In this document: in pieces, positions 1 to 5,655 of the stretch
Layout: every line of letters starts with the position of its first letter
Position numbering within the stretch: the first letter of the stretch is position 1
DNA from: an uncultured Clostridia bacterium
GTDB lineage: Bacteria > Bacillota > Clostridia > UBA1381
Assembly: GCA_944391635.1 (NCBI GenBank)
Contig: CALXUL010000018.1
Location: forward strand, 1 to 6,149
Direction: 5' to 3'
DNA length: 6,149 nucleotides
The notes under the pieces: model-generated
What the model was told of the DNA's origin: nothing
The model's input: the letters and a program-made list of their open reading frames with translations, nothing else
The model's database searches: none
Position numbers and translations under genes: made by a program

Positions 1-64
1 TGTGGCTGGAGCCTTTACAAAACCGTCAAGCGGTAGGAGAATGAAACCAATCCACAGCATCTAA
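1..64 (+). CDS. Possible C-terminal tail of an upstream gene, perhaps a TnpB/OrfB-type IS605 protein (partial)
   Basis: Frame 2 is open from the window edge (first full codon at base 2) to a TAA at 62-64. It encodes 20 residues ending GRRMKPIHSI. Many TnpB/OrfB proteins of IS200/IS605 elements end in a short basic tail with a similar G-x-R-M-K pattern, and the hairpin a few bases downstream fits such an element. Twenty residues cannot prove a family. The other two forward frames stop at about bases 36 and 44. The same DNA could instead be the 3' part of a structured RNA: TGTGG at 1-5 can pair with CCACA at 52-56, and ACCG at 22-25 with CGGT at 31-34. The two readings are compatible, because the guide RNA of TnpB elements overlaps the 3' end of tnpB. 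The identity is inference only. Confidence 0.35.
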   Translation, partial: VAGAFTKPSSGRRMKPIHSI

Positions 65-77
65 ACAATTATATCAT

Positions 78-95
78 AGTTCTTGGAGAGGAACT
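78..95 (+). other. Small hairpin, candidate IS200/IS605 right-end structure
   Basis: AGTTC at 78-82 and GAACT at 91-95 form a perfect 5-bp stem with an 8-base loop (TTGGAGAG). It lies 13 bases after the stop of the partial reading frame and 43 bases before the ymfH start. There is no T-run after it, so it is not a convincing terminator. Short subterminal hairpins of this kind are the recognition structures of IS200/IS605 transposases. A 5-bp stem is also common by chance, so the assignment rests on the neighbouring reading frame. Confidence 0.3.
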
Positions 96-138
96 CTAAA
101 AACTACTACATTTATTATACGAGGAGAGTGAATAAATA

Positions 139-1419
139 ATGCAGAAAAGATATGACAGCTTTACAGGTGAATATCTCTATTCCAAAAAGCATGAAAGCGG
201 GCTTTCAATATTTATAATGCCCAGGAAAGGGTACAGCTCAAATTATGCAATTTTCGGTACAAGGTATGGTTCTGTCGATTCTAAATTTATTGTCCCCGGA
301 GAGAACAAGGTGACCGAGGTGCCGGATGGCATAGCGCATTATTTGGAACATAAAATGTTTGACCAGCCGGATGGGAGCAATGTATTTGACAAGTTTGCCA
401 AATACGGCGCTAATGCAAATGCCTTTACAAGTTTTAATATGACAGCTTATCTGTTTTCTGCAAGTGATAATGTTAAAGAAAACGTAAAAACGCTTATGGA
501 TTATGTTCAGACACCGCACTTTACTGATGAAAGTGTTTTAAAAGAGCAGGGAATTATCGGACAGGAGATAAAAATGTATGATGATAACGCTCCCTGGCGA
601 GTGTTTTTTAACCTGCTTGGCTGCCTTTATGTAAATAACCCGGTAAAGCTTGATATAGCGGGTACTGTTGAGAGTATTTCACATATTACAAGCGGATTGC
701 TGTATAAGTGCTATAATACTTTTTATAATCTGTCGAATATGGCTATTTTTGTAACAGGCGATTTTGAGCCGGAGGAAATGCTTGAAGTTATTGAAAGCTC
801 AATTAAAAAGAATGAACCTTTTGATGAGAGGATAGAGCGGATATATCCTGATGAGCCGGATGAAATTGCAAAGCCGTATGCGGAGCAGTCAATTTCTGTA
901 GCGCAGCCGCTGTTTATGATTGGTTGGAAGGATATTGACGTAGGCTATGGCGGCGAGAAGCTTTTAAAGAAAAGTATTGAAATGGAAATTTTATGTGAAC
1001 TGCTTTTTGGAAAAAGCACAAAACTTTATAACGATTTGTATTCTAAAGGGCTTATTAATTCAACATTTTCGGTTGAATATAATCCACAAATAGCTTATGG
1101 TTTTACAGCGATTGAAGGTGAATCACCAGATCCTAAAAAGGCCTACGAATATATACTCGATGAAATAGAAAAAGCAGACTTAAATGAAGAGGATTTCCGG
1201 AGAGTAAAAAAGGTTGTATGGGGTGATTTTATCCGTTCATTTAACGATATTGAAGGATATGCACATTGTTTTATGACAGAATTTTTTACTGACTCTGATT
1301 ATTTTGATTATCCAAAAGTATTTGAGACGGTTAGTTTTGAGGATGTAAAAAACCGCTTGAAGAGCCATTTTGTACGAAACAGGGCTGCACTATCAGTAAT
1401 AAACCCTGTTAAAAAATAA
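139..1419 (+). CDS. ymfH: M16 family zinc metallopeptidase, YmfH-like (EF-P modification-associated)
   Basis: This is a 426-residue protein of the pitrilysin/insulinase (M16) clan, about the length of B. subtilis YmfH. The inverted zinc motif HxxEH is seen as HYLEH at 67-71: H67 and H71 are ligands and E70 is the catalytic base. The downstream glutamate ligand is E143, in KEQGIIGQEIKMYDD (135-149). The protein is therefore of the catalytically intact YmfH type, not the inactive YmfF type. The N-terminal half is the active M16 domain and the C-terminal half (from about 180) is the paired M16C domain. There is no signal peptide or membrane segment, so it should be cytosolic. In B. subtilis YmfH is linked to the 5-aminopentanol modification of elongation factor P; transfer of that role here is inference. 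GAGGAG at 121-126 lies 12 bases before the ATG, a slightly long spacing. The usual paralogous partner ymfF is not directly upstream. The gene appears to be its own unit, followed by a terminator. Confidence 0.93.
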   Translation: MQKRYDSFTGEYLYSKKHESGLSIFIMPRKGYSSNYAIFGTRYGSVDSKFIVPGENKVTEVPDGIAHYLEHKMFDQPDGSNVFDKFAKYGANANAFTSFNMTAYLFSASDNVKENVKTLMDYVQTPHFTDESVLKEQGIIGQEIKMYDDNAPWRVFFNLLGCLYVNNPVKLDIAGTVESISHITSGLLYKCYNTFYNLSNMAIFVTGDFEPEEMLEVIESSIKKNEPFDERIERIYPDEPDEIAKPYAEQSISVAQPLFMIGWKDIDVGYGGEKLLKKSIEMEILCELLFGKSTKLYNDLYSKGLINSTFSVEYNPQIAYGFTAIEGESPDPKKAYEYILDEIEKADLNEEDFRRVKKVVWGDFIRSFNDIEGYAHCFMTEFFTDSDYFDYPKVFETVSFEDVKNRLKSHFVRNRAALSVINPVKK

Positions 1420-1432
1420 AAATGTTCCGCAC

Positions 1433-1476
1433 AAAAATCCTGCATTGCCAGTAATATGGTAGCAGCAGGATTTTTT
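1433..1476 (+). terminator. Intrinsic terminator after ymfH, directly against the zupT ribosome binding site
   Basis: AAAAATCCTGC at 1433-1443 pairs perfectly with GCAGGATTTTT at 1465-1475 (11 bp). Inside the loop, TGCCA at 1446-1450 can pair with TGGTA at 1457-1461 (one G-T pair), extending the structure. Six Ts (1471-1476) close it. The zupT Shine-Dalgarno AGGAGG starts at the next base, so this structure either ends the ymfH message or acts as an attenuator in a leader that runs into zupT. Confidence 0.8.
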
Positions 1477-1489
1477 AGGAGGCGGAATT

Positions 1490-2281
1490 ATGGATAATAG
1501 TTTTATGTTTGCGCTGTCGCTGACGCTATTTGCCGGTCTTGCAACCGGTCTTGGCAGTGTGATGGCGCTTTTTGCAAAACAGACAAACACAAAATTTCTT
1601 GCAGGATCTCTTGGCTTTTCTGCCGGGGTCATGCTGTATGTTGCGATGATTGAGATATTCCAGAAAGGAAAGGTGTACCTTACCTCGTCAGCAGGAGAGG
1701 TGCCAGGAGCGTATTATGCTGCTATCTTCTTCTTTCTGGGTATATTTCTAATAGGTATTATAGACTTTTTTGTACCATCAGCCGATGGAGATATAGGGAC
1801 TTTGACGCAGTCGGGGCAAAAAGCAAATTGCGGTCTTAAGAGAATGGGATTTATGACTGCACTTGCTATAGGCATACATAATTTTCCAGAGGGTCTTGCG
1901 ACCTTTACATCAGCATTAAAAGACCCCCATTTGGGGATTGCAATTGCCGTTGCGATAGCAATACATAATATTCCCGAGGGAATAGCTACTTCTGCGCCGA
2001 TTTATTTTGCAACAGCGGACAGGCGAAAAGCATTTTATATTTCCTTTTTGTCCGGAATGACTGAGCCTATCGGCGCACTTATAGGGTATTTTGCGTTAAG
2101 ACCGTTTTTTAATGATTTTGTGTTCGGGGCATTATTTGCGCTGGTTGCAGGAATTATGGTGTTTATTTCGATAGAAGAACTGCTGCCTATGGCGCGTGAG
2201 ATTGAAAAAAGCCGTATTACAATTATCGGTGCGGTAATAGGTATGATGATAATGGCGGCAAGCCTGCTATTATTTATGTAA
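1490..2281 (+). CDS. zupT: ZIP family divalent metal transporter, ZupT-type
   Basis: This 263-residue polytopic membrane protein imports zinc and other divalent cations (Fe, Mn) into the cytoplasm. The two ZIP metal-site signatures are clear: HNFPEG at 130-135 (helix 4) and HNIPEG at 159-164 (helix 5), giving H130, N131, E134 and H159, N160, E163. The order and the tail motif SIEELLPMA (227-235) match E. coli ZupT closely. Hydrophobic segments lie near 6-28, 36-57, 74-94, 120-142, 148-172, 184-204, 209-232 and 242-263, matching the eight-helix fold. The helix 3-4 loop (about 95-117) has no histidines, unlike the His-rich loop of many eukaryotic ZIPs. AGGAGG at 1477-1482 sits 7 bases before the ATG, an excellent start. 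trmH follows after 14 bases, so the two are probably co-transcribed. I saw no clear Zur or MntR operator, and no obvious promoter lies between the terminator and the start. Confidence 0.95.
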   Translation: MDNSFMFALSLTLFAGLATGLGSVMALFAKQTNTKFLAGSLGFSAGVMLYVAMIEIFQKGKVYLTSSAGEVPGAYYAAIFFFLGIFLIGIIDFFVPSADGDIGTLTQSGQKANCGLKRMGFMTALAIGIHNFPEGLATFTSALKDPHLGIAIAVAIAIHNIPEGIATSAPIYFATADRRKAFYISFLSGMTEPIGALIGYFALRPFFNDFVFGALFALVAGIMVFISIEELLPMAREIEKSRITIIGAVIGMMIMAASLLLFM

Positions 2282-2295
2282 CAGGAGGTAAAAGG

Positions 2296-3042
2296 TTGGA
2301 AATTACGTCAGCTAAAAATGAAACATACAAATACATAAAGTCCCTTCTTGCCAAAAAAGACCGTGACCGGGAGGGCAAGTACACTGTTGAGGGAATAAAA
2401 TCGGTATCGGACGCTGTAGAGGCAAAAGCTGATATAGACTTTATTGCTGTTTCAGATAATTATGGCGGAAAAATTTTTGACGGGTACAAGACTGTTGTAA
2501 TTGCTGATAAGATTTTTCCGCAGCTTTGCGATACAAAGACTCCGCAGGGGATTATGGCAGTAATTAAAAAGCGCAAATCTATAAAAAAGCCCAAAGACGG
2601 ACGCTATATTTACTGTGACAGGATACGTGACCCGGGCAATCTCGGCACTATAATAAGAACAGCAGACGCGGCTGGATTTGAAGTAATTTTATCAGAAGAA
2701 TGTGCCGACCTTTACAGCCCCAAGACAGTAAGAGCGAGCATGGGGTCGTTTTTCCGTGTTAATGTATATGAAAATGTCGTATATGAAGAACTTAAAAGTT
2801 ACGGAATAAGGCTTCTTGGCGCGGCTCTTTCAAAAGAAAGTATAGATTATAAAAGCGCTGATTATACACTGCCGGTTGTAATAGTAGTCGGGAATGAGGC
2901 AAACGGAATTAGCAGTGAGCTTTTAGACGTATGCGATAATAAGGTTATAATCCCGATATATGGAGAAGCGGAATCCTTAAATGCTGCTGTTGCTGCGTCG
3001 ATTTTGATGTATGAGGCGGTAAGAGGTAAAAGTTTAACATAA
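2296..3042 (+). CDS. SpoU/TrmH family RNA 2'-O-methyltransferase (RlmB/YsgA-like), TTG start
   Basis: This 248-residue SPOUT methyltransferase transfers methyl from S-adenosylmethionine to a ribose 2'-hydroxyl, most likely in 23S rRNA; the exact target cannot be read. The N-terminal substrate-binding region spans about 1-92 (EGIKSVSDA at 32-40, TPQGIMAV at 82-89). The catalytic trefoil-knot domain follows with all three family motifs: DPGNLGTIIRTA at 112-123 (N115 and R121 are the conserved pair), VGNEANGIS at 198-206, and IPIYGEAESLNAAVAAS at 219-235, which forms the knot and the cofactor pocket. It starts at TTG (2296-2298), with AGGAGG at 2283-2288 seven bases upstream; no ATG or GTG codon fits better. 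It sits 14 bases after zupT and is closed by a strong terminator, so it is probably the last gene of that unit. B. subtilis YsgA is the closest type by architecture, but the subfamily is uncertain, so no symbol is given. Confidence 0.93.
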   Translation: MEITSAKNETYKYIKSLLAKKDRDREGKYTVEGIKSVSDAVEAKADIDFIAVSDNYGGKIFDGYKTVVIADKIFPQLCDTKTPQGIMAVIKKRKSIKKPKDGRYIYCDRIRDPGNLGTIIRTADAAGFEVILSEECADLYSPKTVRASMGSFFRVNVYENVVYEELKSYGIRLLGAALSKESIDYKSADYTLPVVIVVGNEANGISSELLDVCDNKVIIPIYGEAESLNAAVAASILMYEAVRGKSLT

Positions 3043-3068
3043 TAGACAAATAACTGTAACCAAATATT

Positions 3069-3103
3069 AAAAGAAAAGACATTTTTATGTCTTTTCTTTT
3101 TTT
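3069..3103 (+). terminator. Strong intrinsic terminator after trmH-like gene
   Basis: A perfect 14-bp stem pairs AAAAGAAAAGACAT (3069-3082) with ATGTCTTTTCTTTT (3087-3100) around a TTTT loop, and Ts continue to 3103. It lies 26 bases after the methyltransferase stop and separates that unit from aroB. The A-rich left arm would also give a T-run on the opposite strand, but no minus-strand gene converges on it. Confidence 0.9.
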
Positions 3104-3130
3104 GGCATGTATGATAAAATAAATAATTAT
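3102..3130 (+). promoter_or_regulatory. Candidate sigma-A promoter for the aroB-lspA-rluD-ddl run
   Basis: TTGGCA at 3102-3107 (5 of 6 to TTGACA) and AATTAT at 3125-3130 (4 of 6 to TATAAT) are 17 bases apart, in the only gap long enough for a promoter in this run. The -35 overlaps the tail of the preceding terminator. The whole gap is very AT-rich, so -10-like sequences are frequent, including TATGAT at 3110-3115 and TAAAAT at 3115-3120. The call is weak. Confidence 0.3.
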
Positions 3131-3178
3131 ACAGATTATTTTTAAAATGGGATAATATAATTTTAAGAGGTGAAAAAA

Positions 3179-4258
3179 TTGGAGAGTATGACGGTAAATC
3201 TTGGTCAAAACTCTTATGATATAAGTTTTCATAAAGATTTTAGTGATTTTGCAGAGGTTTTGGAAAAAATAAATGCACCCAATAAAATACTTGTTGTTAC
3301 AGATACAAATGTGCTTGGTCTTTATGAAGATGAAGTGTGCAGAATTTTAAAAGATGCGGGATATGATGCGGTTAGCTATGCTTTTGCAAATGGTGAGGAA
3401 AATAAAAATATTGACAGCGTTATGGGTATATGCGCAGCCTGCCGTGAACATAAAATGGACAGAGCGTCTATGATAATAGCTTTGGGCGGCGGTGTAGTAG
3501 GAGACATGGCAGGTTTTGCTGCGTCGATATATATGCGTGGAATACGCTTTGTTCAGGTTCCGACAACGCTTCTTTCGCAGTCGGACAGTTCGGTGGGTGG
3601 AAAAACTGGTTGTGATTTTTGTAATGTGAAAAATCTTATAGGTACGTTTTATCAACCAAAACATGTTTACATTAATGTGTCCACTCTAAAAACATTGCCT
3701 AAAAAAGAATTTATATCAGGAATGGCAGAAGTAATTAAGCATAGTATAATTAGGGATGAGGAATTTTTTGTATGGATTAAGGAAAACGCTGCAAAAATAA
3801 AAGCATTTGATGAGGAAACTCTAATTAAAATGTGCCGTAAAAATTGCCTGATTAAATCAGAGGTTGTAGAAAAAGATGAGAAAGAGCAGGGAATAAGGGC
3901 ATACCTAAATTTTGGGCACACAATAGGCCATGCGATTGAGAGCGCGGCAGGTTTTAGCCTTACGCACGGCGAATGTGTTGCGCTTGGCATAGCTGCGGTA
4001 TCTTATATTGCAAACACAAGGGGCGTACTTCAGGACAGCGAGCTTGAAGAGATAATGGATGTGTTAAGCATTTATGGCTTTAACACGCGGATTGATTTGC
4101 CTGAAACAGAGCTTATAATGTCGCTTATGAAGTCGGATAAGAAGAGCTTGTCAGGCAGGCTGAAATTTGTATTGCCAAAGAATATTGGCGAAGTTTATGT
4201 GACGACAGATGTGTCGGAAGATGAAATTTTGGATTCCCTTGAGTTTATAAGGAAATAA
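3179..4258 (+). CDS. aroB: 3-dehydroquinate synthase AroB, best start TTG
   Basis: This cytosolic enzyme makes 3-dehydroquinate from DAHP, the second step of the shikimate pathway, using NAD+ and a divalent metal. Read from TTG at 3179 it has 359 residues, normal for the family. The NAD-binding N-terminal domain carries ALGGGVVGDMAGFAAS (101-116), then VPTTLLSQSDSSVGGKTG (127-144) and KNLIGTFYQP (151-160). Metal ligands are E184 (MAEVIKH), H247 (FGHTIGH) and H263 (THGE). A GTG at 3170 would add three residues, but the Shine-Dalgarno AAGAGG (3165-3170) would overlap it. From TTG at 3179, AGAGG (3166-3170) is 8 bases away. An ATG at 3188 is a third option with poorer spacing. lspA follows after 17 bases. 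No other shikimate gene is visible in the window. Confidence 0.96.
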   Translation: MESMTVNLGQNSYDISFHKDFSDFAEVLEKINAPNKILVVTDTNVLGLYEDEVCRILKDAGYDAVSYAFANGEENKNIDSVMGICAACREHKMDRASMIIALGGGVVGDMAGFAASIYMRGIRFVQVPTTLLSQSDSSVGGKTGCDFCNVKNLIGTFYQPKHVYINVSTLKTLPKKEFISGMAEVIKHSIIRDEEFFVWIKENAAKIKAFDEETLIKMCRKNCLIKSEVVEKDEKEQGIRAYLNFGHTIGHAIESAAGFSLTHGECVALGIAAVSYIANTRGVLQDSELEEIMDVLSIYGFNTRIDLPETELIMSLMKSDKKSLSGRLKFVLPKNIGEVYVTTDVSEDEILDSLEFIRK

Positions 4259-4275
4259 CCCTGTGGAGGAAAAGT

Positions 4276-4758
4276 ATGTATTTTTGGATAATAGTTGCGC
4301 TTGCTGTCACGGTTGCTGATCAGATAAGCAAGGTATTTATTTCATCAAATTTCAGTGCAACAGACCATGTTGTTTTTATACCCGGGCTAATGGATATAGT
4401 GTACGTAAAGAATACTGGCGCCGCATTTAGTATTTTAAGGGAGCATACCTGGCTTTTGGGGATTATTTCGGTGTTGTTCTGCGTTGGGATAGCGGTATAT
4501 ATGCTAAAGAAAAAGCCAAAGGACAGAATGCTTATAATGTGTGCGGGACTGCTTCTGGGCGGTGCGCTTGGAAACGGCATTGACAGGATAGTCCGCGGAT
4601 TTGTTGTGGATTTTTTTGAGGTTACACTGTTTAAATTCCCAGTATTTAATGTTGCTGATATTGCAATTACTGTTGGTGCTGCAATGCTTGCGGTATATTT
4701 GATAGCAACTGATAAGAGGAATAGTGATGAGAAAAGTAGTATTAATTCCGGAGAATGA
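4276..4758 (+). CDS. lspA: Lipoprotein signal peptidase (signal peptidase II)
   Basis: This 160-residue integral membrane aspartyl protease cleaves the signal peptide of diacylglyceryl-modified prolipoproteins. The conserved boxes appear in order: ADQISK (14-19), VKNTGAAFSI (44-53), GNGIDRIVRGFVVDF (99-113) and FNVADIAI (124-131). By family comparison the catalytic aspartates are D112 and D128; D15, N100, D103 and N125 are also conserved. Four membrane helices fit near 1-20, 57-77, 84-102 and 126-145, leaving a short charged cytoplasmic tail. GGAGGA at 4265-4270 sits 5 bases before the ATG. The last 32 bases overlap the start of the pseudouridine synthase, the same neighbour as in B. subtilis (lspA-ylyB), which suggests translational coupling. 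Confidence 0.97.
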   Translation: MYFWIIVALAVTVADQISKVFISSNFSATDHVVFIPGLMDIVYVKNTGAAFSILREHTWLLGIISVLFCVGIAVYMLKKKPKDRMLIMCAGLLLGGALGNGIDRIVRGFVVDFFEVTLFKFPVFNVADIAITVGAAMLAVYLIATDKRNSDEKSSINSGE

Positions 4759-5629
4759 AAATGTTAGAATAGACACGTATATAAGCGGAGAGATAGATGA
4801 TGTTTCACGCTCATATGCGGCGGCGCTTGCGGATAGCGGGCATGTTTTTTCGGGCGGAAAAGCAGTTAAAAAGAACTACAAAACACGTCTTGATGAGGAA
4901 GTTGTTGTAGAAATACCTGAGCCGGAAAGCCTTGATGTTGAGGCTGAGGATATACCGCTTGATATAGTATATGAGGATAAAGACCTTATAGTAGTAAATA
5001 AACCGCAGGGAATGGTTGTGCATCCGGCTGCCGGGAATTATCACGGTACGCTGGTAAACGCGCTTTTATGGCACTGTAAAAATGAGCTTTCAGGTATAAA
5101 CGGAGTTTTGAGACCTGGAATTGTGCATAGGATAGACAAAGATACCAGCGGACTTCTGGTTGTGGCAAAAAATAATGAAGCGCACTTGGAACTTGCAAAA
5201 CAGCTAAAGGAGAAAAAAGCAAACCGTCGTTATATAGCTTTGGTTTGCGGCAGGGTTACAGGCGAAGGCGTTGTAAATAAACCGATTGGTCGAAGCCCAA
5301 ATGACAGAAAAAAAATGGCAATTGTACAGGGAGGCCGAGAGGCAGTAACACATTATAGACCGATAGAAGAATTTTTAGGATATACTCTTATAGAATGTGT
5401 GCTTGAAACAGGTCGTACACATCAGATAAGGGTACATATGCAATCGATAGGGCATCCTATTGCTGGTGATAAGGTTTACGGAGCAAAGAATGACAGAATA
5501 AAAACAGACGGACAGCTTCTTTTTGCTAAAACACTTGGGTTTGTGCATCCTGCCAGCGGTGAATATATGGAGTTTTCTGCGCCGCTTCCGGGATATTTTG
5601 AAGAGGTTTTGAATAAGCTGAGAAAATAA
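4727..5629 (+). CDS. rluD: RluA/RluD family 23S rRNA pseudouridine synthase (YlyB-like)
   Basis: This 300-residue enzyme isomerises uridine to pseudouridine in RNA; by family the likely target is 23S rRNA, but the site cannot be read. An N-terminal S4 RNA-binding domain (about 14-64, beginning RIDTYIS) is followed by the synthase domain: VVNKPQGMVVHP (89-100), the catalytic motif HRIDKDTSG (134-142) with nucleophile D137, and ETGRTHQIRVHM (227-238) plus GHPIAGDKVYG (242-252). All are intact and the length is normal. ATG at 4727 is preferred over GTG at 4724 because AGAGGA (4715-4720) is 6 bases from the ATG and only 3 from the GTG. The start lies inside lspA, 32 bases before its stop, so translation is probably coupled to lspA. 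The B. subtilis equivalent by position and type is YlyB; the rluD symbol denotes the family and is not certain. Confidence 0.95.
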   Translation: MRKVVLIPENENVRIDTYISGEIDDVSRSYAAALADSGHVFSGGKAVKKNYKTRLDEEVVVEIPEPESLDVEAEDIPLDIVYEDKDLIVVNKPQGMVVHPAAGNYHGTLVNALLWHCKNELSGINGVLRPGIVHRIDKDTSGLLVVAKNNEAHLELAKQLKEKKANRRYIALVCGRVTGEGVVNKPIGRSPNDRKKMAIVQGGREAVTHYRPIEEFLGYTLIECVLETGRTHQIRVHMQSIGHPIAGDKVYGAKNDRIKTDGQLLFAKTLGFVHPASGEYMEFSAPLPGYFEEVLNKLRK

Positions 5630-5655
5630 TGAATGTTTTGAAAGGATTTGATTTG

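Noticed and set aside
1..64. 3' end of tmRNA, SRP RNA, RNase P RNA or a group II intron
   Set aside because: None of the conserved 3' signatures is present: no tRNA-like T-arm with CCA, and no domain V GAGCCGTA-type hairpin.
113..118. TATTAT as a -10 box for ymfH
   Set aside because: No recognisable -35 lies 16-18 bases upstream (GGAACT or GAACTC), and transcription would start in or next to the GAGGAG ribosome binding site.
238..519. Minus-strand open frame inside ymfH
   Set aside because: It is antisense to the HxxEH region of a clear M16 gene, with no family features and no ribosome binding logic. It is a shadow frame.
1445..1461. Inner loop of the ymfH-zupT terminator as a metal-regulator operator
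   Set aside because: The TGCCA/TGGTA symmetry is short and is explained by extension of the terminator stem. It does not match a Zur, Fur or MntR palindrome that I recognise.
3156..3161. Perfect TATAAT as the aroB -10 box
   Set aside because: A transcript from it would begin near 3168, inside the aroB Shine-Dalgarno, and no -35-like hexamer lies 16-18 bases upstream. The gap is so AT-rich that the match is expected by chance.
2945..3232. Minus-strand open frame spanning the trmH-aroB gap
   Set aside because: It crosses a strong terminator and the aroB start and reads as low-complexity Ile/Tyr-rich sequence from AT-rich DNA. It has no homology that I recognise.
3667..3990. Minus-strand open frame inside aroB
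   Set aside because: It is antisense to the metal-binding core of AroB and Ser/Ile/Phe-rich, typical of a shadow frame.
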